From positions 1 to 10,460 of the forward strand of contig JAFLDQ010000124.1 in the NCBI GenBank assembly GCA_017302355.1: 10,460 nucleotides of DNA, in the 5' to 3' direction. The position numbers and the translations under genes were made by a program. The DNA comes from Dechloromonas sp. GTDB lineage: Bacteria > Pseudomonadota > Gammaproteobacteria > Burkholderiales > Rhodocyclaceae. The notes under the pieces were generated by a model that saw only the letters and a program-made list of their open reading frames with translations, was not told where the DNA came from and ran no database searches. Below, in pieces: positions 5,688 through 10,460 of the stretch (positions within the stretch are counted from its first letter, which is position 1; each line of letters starts with the position of its first letter).

Positions 5688-6943
5688 TAGCCTGCCTCGG
5701 CCGCCCGCCGGCCGCGTTCGGGATCGACGCCGGCGAGGATGGCGAGCCCGGCGGCGAAGAAAGCGCCAGTGGCGAGCATGGCCATGCGATGGTCGCCGCC
5801 CGAAACCCAGCTGACGGCGCCGTAGGTCAGCGGGCCGAAAATCGACGACAGCTTCACCGCGACGCCCCACAGGCCGAAGAATTCCGCCCGCCGCGCCTCC
5901 GGGCTCAGGTAGCCGACCAGGGCGCGGCCGGCCGACTGGCTGGCGCCCATGCACAGGCCGGCGAGATTGGCGGCGACCCAGAACAGCCCCGGACCGTCGG
6001 CGCGCCAGGCGACCAGCGTCGTCAGCAGCCAGCAGGCCAGCGTGAACGCGACGCTGCGCACGTGGCCGATGCGATCCTGGAACTGGCCGAAGGCGAAAGC
6101 GCCGATGCTGGCGGTCACGTTCACCACCAGCAGCATCAGCAGCGTCTGCTGCGTCCCGAAGCCCATCGCCTGCTGCGCGTAGATCGCGGCGATCGAGATC
6201 ACCGTCTGCACGCCGGCCTGGTAGAGCAGGATGCAGACGAGGAAGCGCGCGAGGTCGCGATAGCGGCTGGCGTGGCGCACCGTCTCGCGGAAGCGGGCGA
6301 AGGTCTGCGCGTAGGCGCCGCTTGCCTGGCGCTGGGGCAGGGCGCGTTCCCTGAGGATCAGGAAGGTCGGCAGGCTGGCCACGGCGAAGATCGCGGCGGT
6401 GATCAGCATCGTCACCGGCACGTACTGCGTGGCGCCTTGCCCCTGTCCCTGCGCGAAGACGACATAGGCGAAGGAGATGCCGAGGCTGAGCAACCCGCCG
6501 ACGTAGCCGAAAGCCCAGCCCCACCCGGATATCTTGCCCAGCGCCGACCCCTTGGCGAGTTCGGGCAGGAAGGCGGCGATCAGGTTCTCGCCGGTGCCGA
6601 AGAAGAAGTTCGAGATCACCAGCGCGGCGATGGCGATGGCGAAATTCCCCGGCCCGGCGAAATACAGCGCCGCCGTTCCGGCGATGCAGCCGAGCGTGGT
6701 GACAGCGAGCGCCCGCTTTTTGGCCGCGTGCGCGTCGGCCCAGGCGCCGATCAATGGCGCCGTGATGACGATTGCCGCGTACGACACCGACAGCGCGGCG
6801 GTCCACGCGAACGTCGCCCAGGCGGCGTTACCGGCCACCACCGCGACGAAATAGGCGTTGAAGATCGCCGTGATGACGACCGTCGTGTAGCCCGAATTGG
6901 CGAAGTCGTAGCACGCCCACGACCACACTTCGCGCGGTCGCAC
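5687..6943 (-). CDS. MFS transporter of the UMF1 / Atg22-like family
   Basis: A 418-residue, strongly hydrophobic inner-membrane protein with about 12 predicted helices. Family marks are an N-terminal W-x-Y-D-F-A-N-S-G-Y segment (WACYDFANSGYTTVV at 9-23), the loop-2 MFS signature APLIGAWADAHAAKKRAL (62-79), FLPELAKGSALGKISGWGWA (125-144), GYVGG (146-150) and a C-half signature SQSAGRALVGYLSPEARRAE (335-354) followed by FFGLWG and FGPLTYG. Yeast Atg22 exports amino acids from the vacuole; bacterial members have no settled substrate, so none is assigned. The start is uncertain: GTG at 6943 has a GAAGG only one base away, and the in-frame codons upstream to 7024 contain no ATG, GTG or TTG. CTG at 6976, preceded by GGGGG, or ATT at 7024 are possible unusual starts. 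It lies 76 bp after the alpha/beta hydrolase on the same strand, perhaps in one operon. Confidence 0.85.
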   Translation of the reverse strand: MRPREVWSWACYDFANSGYTTVVITAIFNAYFVAVVAGNAAWATFAWTAALSVSYAAIVITAPLIGAWADAHAAKKRALAVTTLGCIAGTAALYFAGPGNFAIAIAALVISNFFFGTGENLIAAFLPELAKGSALGKISGWGWAFGYVGGLLSLGISFAYVVFAQGQGQGATQYVPVTMLITAAIFAVASLPTFLILRERALPQRQASGAYAQTFARFRETVRHASRYRDLARFLVCILLYQAGVQTVISIAAIYAQQAMGFGTQQTLLMLLVVNVTASIGAFAFGQFQDRIGHVRSVAFTLACWLLTTLVAWRADGPGLFWVAANLAGLCMGASQSAGRALVGYLSPEARRAEFFGLWGVAVKLSSIFGPLTYGAVSWVSGGDHRMAMLATGAFFAAGLAILAGVDPERGRRAAEAG

Positions 6944-7001
6944 GCCTTCGTTCAGGTAGTCGGCGGTCTGGCTCAGCGGGTTGCCCCCGTGGTCTGCCGC
7001 G

Positions 7002-7018
7002 GCCGGCGAACGGCCGGC
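7002..7018 (-). other. Hairpin after the alpha/beta hydrolase stop codon
   Basis: Two copies of the self-complementary GCCGGC (7002-7007 and 7013-7018) enclose five bases and can form a 6-bp stem immediately after the TGA at 7020-7022. It could attenuate transcription into the MFS gene or mark an mRNA end; no T-run supports true termination. Confidence 0.3.
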
Positions 7019-7019
7019 A

Positions 7020-7922
7020 TCAATCGGGTCTCCCTTCCGTGAACGCGGCCTCGATGATCCGCGCCACTTCCGCCGGCTGGTCGTGGTGCAGCATGTGGTC
7101 GGTGTGCTCGATCCACTCCACGCTCAGGTTGGCGAAGCAGGCCTGGCGGGCTTCCCAGTCGCCGGGGCGGGTGGCGAAGTCGCGGATGATCCAGGAGTCG
7201 CGGCCGGCGACCCAGAGCACCGGACAGGTGATCTGCCGCCAGATGGCCATCGATTCTTCCAGGCGGAAGAGGTAGGGGGCGGGCGCCTTGTGCCAGGGGT
7301 CGCCGTTCCAGATGATGCCGTGCCGGCGCTGGCCGGCCTTGTTCTCGCCGTCGCCGATGCGGGCGAGGTGCTTGGACAGGAATTCGGCGCGTTCCGGCGT
7401 CAGGAAACGGTCGGTATGCAGCAGACGGCGTGCGAAGGCGGCGCGATCCTGGTAGACGTGCATGCGCGGCGGCTTCCGCAGGGTGTCCAGCCATTGCTGA
7501 TAGCGCTCCGGAGCCATCTCCGCGTTGTGCGGGGCGATTCCGAAGCCCTCCAGGGAAATCAGACTGTCCACGCGCCCGCGCCGGATGCCGGCATACAGGC
7601 AGGCGATGATGCCGCCCATGCTGTGCCCGGCGATCCTGACCGGCCCATGTGGCGCATAGCGGGCGAGGATGGCCTCGAGATCGCCGATGTGCTCGGCGAA
7701 GAAATAGGGGCGGCTCAGCCAGTCCGAGAGACCGAAGCCGCGCCAGTCGGGGGCGATGATGTTCCAGTCGCGCTTGAGTTCATCGACGACGAACTGGAGC
7801 GAGGCCGAGACGTCCATCCACCCGTGCAGCATGAAGAGGGTCGGCGCCTTCGGGTTGCCCCACCGGCGGATGTGCAGGCGGACGTCGGGGAGGTCGAGAT
7901 ATTCGGAGCGTGAAGTGAGCAT
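7020..7922 (-). CDS. Alpha/beta hydrolase (epoxide hydrolase/esterase-like)
   Basis: A 300-residue alpha/beta-fold hydrolase without signal peptide. It has the oxyanion-hole motif HGWMD (33-37), a DWRGFGLSDW strand-loop (59-68), the nucleophile elbow GHSMGG with S101, a likely acid D242 in WVAGRDSW, and the catalytic histidine in DHMLHHDQP (275-283), best placed at H276. Residues 130-220 form the cap. A serine rather than aspartate nucleophile argues for an esterase, lipase or C-C hydrolase over a haloalkane dehalogenase or epoxide hydrolase; the substrate cannot be read from sequence. The ATG at 7922 is chosen because homologues begin just before the first strand (YLDLPDVRLHIRRWG); the frame itself stays open upstream through antisense of the neighbouring gene. 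There is no Shine-Dalgarno sequence. It is divergent from the LplT-PlsC gene with 57 bp between. Confidence 0.88.
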   Translation of the reverse strand: MLTSRSEYLDLPDVRLHIRRWGNPKAPTLFMLHGWMDVSASLQFVVDELKRDWNIIAPDWRGFGLSDWLSRPYFFAEHIGDLEAILARYAPHGPVRIAGHSMGGIIACLYAGIRRGRVDSLISLEGFGIAPHNAEMAPERYQQWLDTLRKPPRMHVYQDRAAFARRLLHTDRFLTPERAEFLSKHLARIGDGENKAGQRRHGIIWNGDPWHKAPAPYLFRLEESMAIWRQITCPVLWVAGRDSWIIRDFATRPGDWEARQACFANLSVEWIEHTDHMLHHDQPAEVARIIEAAFTEGRPD

Positions 7923-7979
7923 GTCGGAGATAATGCCGTTTCTCAAGCCGCAATTTTGACACGTGAATACGGAGTTCGC
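7923..7979. promoter_or_regulatory. 57-bp divergent promoter region with overlapping opposed -10-like boxes
   Basis: The only spacer between two divergent genes. The seven bases AGATAAT (7928-7934) contain GATAAT for plus-strand transcription (5 of 6 consensus, start expected near 7941, about 40 bases before the ATG at 7980) and TTATCT for minus-strand transcription (4 of 6, start expected at or next to the ATG at 7922). Neither has a good -35. A TTGACA at 7956-7961 is in the right orientation for the plus gene but too close to its ATG to use it as a -35. Confidence 0.35.
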
Positions 7980-9884
7980 ATGACTGATGCCACGGAAAAG
8001 GCTGCCGGCGGCCAGTTTCGCCTCCTCGGGAGCAGGCGCTTCGCACCGCTTTTCCTGACGCAGTTCCTCGGCGCCTTCAACGACAATCTCTACAAGAACG
8101 CGCTGGTCGTGCTGGTGACCTTCCAGTCGGCGCAGTGGACGTCGATGCGCCCGGAGATTCTCGCCAACCTGGCTGCCGGGCTGTTCATCGTGCCTTTCTT
8201 CTTCTTCTCGGCGACCTCCGGGCAACTTGCCGACAAGTACGACAAGGCGATGCTCGCGCGGCTGACGAAGATGCTCGAAATCGGCATCATGATCGTCGCC
8301 ATCGCCGGCTTCCTGCTGCACAGCCTGGCCCTGCTGCTGGCCGCGCTGTTTCTCCTCGGCCTGCAATCGACGCTGTTCGGGCCGGTCAAGTACGCCATCC
8401 TGCCGCAACATCTGCACGAGGATGAACTGGTCGGTGGCAACGCCCAGGTCGAGGCGGGAACCTTCGTCGCCATCCTGATCGGAACGCTGGCCGGCGGCCT
8501 GCTCGCCGGGGCAGGGGTCGATGCCGTGTGGATCGCCATGACCGGATTCGCCGTCGCCGTCGCCGGCTACCTTGCCAGTCGCAATATCCCGGAAGCCCCG
8601 CCGCCGGCACCGGAACTCGTGGTCAACGTCAATCCGCTGAGCGAAACCTGGCGCAACATCGGCTTCGCGCGCGAGAACCGGACGGTCTTCCTGTCGATCC
8701 TCGGCATCTCCTGGTTCTGGCTCTACGGCGCGCTGTTTCTCGCGCAGCTTCCCGCCTACGGCAAGATCGTGCTGGGCGGCGGCGAAGGGGCGGTGACCCT
8801 GCTGCTGGCGGTGTTTACGGTCGGCATCGGCGCCGGTTCGCTGCTCTGCGAACGGCTTTCGGCGCGCCATGTCGAGCTGGGGCTGGTGCCGCTGGGATCG
8901 ATCGGCCTGACCATCTTCGGGCTCGACCTCGCCTTGGCCTCGATGGCGCTGCCGCCGGTGACGCGCGAACTGCCGGTCGCCGTCCTCCTCGGCCAGTCGG
9001 CCGTCTGGCGGGTGCTCGCCGATCTGCTCCTGCTCGGAATGTTCGGCGGCTTCTTCATCGTTCCGCTGTATGCGCTGGTGCAACTGCGCAGCACCGCCGA
9101 CAAGCGGGCGCGGATCATCGCCGCCAACAACATCATCAATGCATTCTTCATGGTCGTCGGGGCGCTTGCCGCAGCCGCCATGTTCGCCGGCGGGCTGTCG
9201 ATCCCGATGCTGTTTGCGGTCGCCGCCATCTGCAACGCGGCGGTTGCCGTCTTCATCTACGGACTGGTGCCCGAGTTCCTGCTGCGCTTCCTGGCGTGGG
9301 TGTTGATTCACCTCTTCTATCGCCTGAAGAAGCGCGGCGTCGAACACATCCCGCACGAAGGCGCGGCGCTGATCGTCTGCAACCATGTCAGCTTCGTCGA
9401 TCCGGTCATCCTGATGGCCGTGTCGCCGCGGCCGATCCGCTTCGTGATGGACCACCACATCTTCCGGACACCGCTCATTTCCTTCATCTTCCGCCACACC
9501 CGGGCGATCCCGATCGCGCCGGCCAGGGAGGATCCGCGAATGATGGAGGCGGCGTTCGCCGACGTCTCGGCGGCGCTGCGCGAAGGCGAACTGGTCGGCA
9601 TCTTCCCGGAAGGGCGGATCACCGACACCGGCGACCTCTACCCGTTCCGCCCCGGCGTCACGCGCATCCTCGAACGCGACCCGGTGCTGGTTCTCCCGCT
9701 GGCGCTGCAGGGCCTGTGGGGCAGCTTCTTCTCGCGCAAGGACGGGCCGGCGATGAGCAAGCCGTTCCGTCGCGGCCTCTTCGCCCGGATCGCCGTCGTC
9801 GGTGCGCCGCCGGTGCCGCCCGCCGAAGCGACCCCGGAGAATCTGCAGGAGATCGTCGCCCGCCTGCGCGGCGACTGGAAGTAG
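7980..9884 (+). CDS. LplT-type MFS transporter fused to a PlsC acyltransferase
   Basis: A 634-residue two-domain inner-membrane protein. Residues about 20-430 form an MFS domain of the lysophospholipid transporter (LplT) type: FLGAFNDNLYKNAL (29-42), the loop-2 signature GQLADKYDKAML (81-92) and STLFGPVKYAILPQHL (130-145). Residues about 445-630 are a 1-acylglycerol-3-phosphate acyltransferase (PlsC) domain with the catalytic NHVSFVD (N468, H469, D474) and the FPEGRIT box (542-548). The pair would flip lysophospholipid inward and re-acylate it. In E. coli this job is split between LplT and Aas; here the acyl-ACP synthetase part of Aas is absent, and the frame ends with TAG soon after the acyltransferase. 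The ATG at 7980 is chosen because GGAG (7971-7974) lies five bases upstream; a TTG at 7956 adds only eight residues. ubiA follows after 25 bp, so cotranscription is likely. Confidence 0.9.
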   Translation: MTDATEKAAGGQFRLLGSRRFAPLFLTQFLGAFNDNLYKNALVVLVTFQSAQWTSMRPEILANLAAGLFIVPFFFFSATSGQLADKYDKAMLARLTKMLEIGIMIVAIAGFLLHSLALLLAALFLLGLQSTLFGPVKYAILPQHLHEDELVGGNAQVEAGTFVAILIGTLAGGLLAGAGVDAVWIAMTGFAVAVAGYLASRNIPEAPPPAPELVVNVNPLSETWRNIGFARENRTVFLSILGISWFWLYGALFLAQLPAYGKIVLGGGEGAVTLLLAVFTVGIGAGSLLCERLSARHVELGLVPLGSIGLTIFGLDLALASMALPPVTRELPVAVLLGQSAVWRVLADLLLLGMFGGFFIVPLYALVQLRSTADKRARIIAANNIINAFFMVVGALAAAAMFAGGLSIPMLFAVAAICNAAVAVFIYGLVPEFLLRFLAWVLIHLFYRLKKRGVEHIPHEGAALIVCNHVSFVDPVILMAVSPRPIRFVMDHHIFRTPLISFIFRHTRAIPIAPAREDPRMMEAAFADVSAALREGELVGIFPEGRITDTGDLYPFRPGVTRILERDPVLVLPLALQGLWGSFFSRKDGPAMSKPFRRGLFARIAVVGAPPVPPAEATPENLQEIVARLRGDWK

Positions 9885-9909
9885 CGAGTTGGCCGCGTAG
9901 AATCCCGTC

Positions 9910-10460
9910 ATGGCAATGCAACTCGACCGGATCCGGGAACGCCTCGATCTCTACGAAAAGCTGATGCGGCTCGACAAGCCGATCGGCATCCTGCTGCTGC
10001 TGTGGCCGACGCTGTGGGCGCTCTGGCTGTCGGCGCTGGGCAAGCCGGACTGGGTCGTTCTCTGGGTTTTCATCCTCGGCACCGTGCTGATGCGCTCGGC
10101 CGGCTGCGTCATCAACGACTACGCCGACCGCGATTTCGACCGCCATGTGGAACGGACGAAGGAGCGCCCGCTGACCGCCGGCCGGGTGACGACGAAGGAG
10201 GCGCTGGCGCTGTTCGCCGCCCTCTCGTTGTGCGCCTTCGCGCTCGTGCTGCTGCTCGGCAAGCCGCTGGTGATCTGGCTGTCGGTGCCGGCGCTCTTCC
10301 TCGCCGCGAGCTATCCGTTCACCAAGCGCTTCCTCGCCATCCCGCAGGCCTATCTCGGCATCGCCTTCGGCTTCGGCATCCCGATGGCCTACGCGGCGCA
10401 CCTCGGCGAGGTGCCGGCCGAGGCGTGGTGGCTGCTGCTCGCCAACGTCTTCTGGGCGGT
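9910..10460 (+). CDS. ubiA: 4-hydroxybenzoate polyprenyltransferase UbiA (partial, runs off right edge)
   Basis: UbiA attaches the polyprenyl tail to 4-hydroxybenzoate in the inner membrane, the first membrane step of ubiquinone synthesis. The first 183 residues are present. The N-terminal [20 protein letters not shown] (15-34) and the first Mg-diphosphate motif NDYADRDFD (69-77), followed by [13 protein letters not shown] (79-91), are classic for UbiA, and ASYPFTKRF with [16 protein letters not shown] marks the middle of the protein. The second aspartate-rich motif should lie just beyond the window. Several hydrophobic helices are visible. The start is ATG at 9910; ATG at 9916 is in frame two codons later, and neither has a clear Shine-Dalgarno sequence, so the exact start is open. 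The short 25-bp gap after the LplT-PlsC gene suggests one operon of membrane-lipid functions. Confidence 0.95.
   Translation, partial: MAMQLDRIRERLDLYEKLMRLDKPIGILLLLWPTLWALWLSALGKPDWVVLWVFILGTVLMRSAGCVINDYADRDFDRHVERTKERPLTAGRVTTKEALALFAALSLCAFALVLLLGKPLVIWLSVPALFLAASYPFTKRFLAIPQAYLGIAFGFGIPMAYAAHLGEVPAEAWWLLLANVFWA

Noticed and set aside
5789..7042. A 417-codon plus-strand frame opposite the MFS transporter
   Set aside because: Its R/G/A/H-rich translation has no recognisable domain, and it is the complement of a clear membrane protein.
7956..7961. TTGACA as the -35 box of the LplT-PlsC gene
   Set aside because: A -10 at 16-18 bp spacing would fall on or after the ATG at 7980, and no TATAAT-like hexamer is there; the bases also include the in-frame TTG.
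7923..9911. Upstream extension of the alpha/beta hydrolase frame to a 963-codon protein
   Set aside because: The extra part is antisense to the LplT-PlsC gene and reads as charged repeats of E, R, Q, D and H with no fold; the hydrolase domain begins just after the ATG at 7922.
8528..9964. A 478-codon second frame within the LplT-PlsC gene
   Set aside because: Arginine- and alanine-rich shadow of the real gene in a shifted frame, with no domain and no ribosome-binding site.

Overview
The window is GC-rich, densely coding chromosomal DNA from a Gram-negative proteobacterium. The ubiquinone gene ubiA, an LplT-PlsC lysophospholipid/acyltransferase fusion and the general protein character suggest a betaproteobacterium, possibly of the Rhodocyclales (inference from remembered homologues, no search run). 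I see no tRNA, rRNA, CRISPR array, prophage or complete insertion sequence.

Layout. Bases 1-7922 are all read from the minus strand; bases 7980-10460 are read from the plus strand. From right to left on the minus strand come an alpha/beta hydrolase (7020-7922), an Atg22/UMF1-type MFS transporter (5687-6943), a 279-bp regulatory gap, then a glucan operon: a GT4 glycogen/maltose-1-phosphate synthase (GlgM type, 4199-5407), a stand-alone GH13 enzyme (2836-4131) and the maltosyltransferase GlgE (763-2820). A small beta-sandwich-like protein (177-650) follows, then the first 29 codons of an unidentified gene that leaves the window at base 1. On the plus strand are the LplT-PlsC fusion (7980-9884) and ubiA (9910 to the right edge, partial).

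How the genes work together. GlgM-type enzymes join ADP-glucose and glucose-1-phosphate into alpha-maltose-1-phosphate, and GlgE transfers the maltosyl unit onto alpha-1,4-glucan. Both carry intact catalytic motifs, so the operon looks like a complete maltose-1-phosphate route to glycogen-like glucan. Branching enzyme, GlgC and the trehalose entry enzymes (TreS, Mak/Pep2) are not in the window. The GH13 gene between them also has a complete catalytic triad. It resembles what I recall as the N-terminal half of about 1,100-residue GlgE proteins in some alphaproteobacteria, so it may work physically with GlgE. The operon has a credible promoter with a perfect TATAAT and an unusually well-formed two-tier stem-loop at the predicted 5' end of its mRNA. 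On the plus strand, the LplT-PlsC fusion would bring in and re-acylate lysophospholipid at the inner membrane, and UbiA prenylates 4-hydroxybenzoate.

I found no wholly new system. The points most worth a second look are the GlgM/GH13/GlgE arrangement, the structured leader, the conserved-looking small protein at the end of the operon and the 57-bp divergent promoter region.
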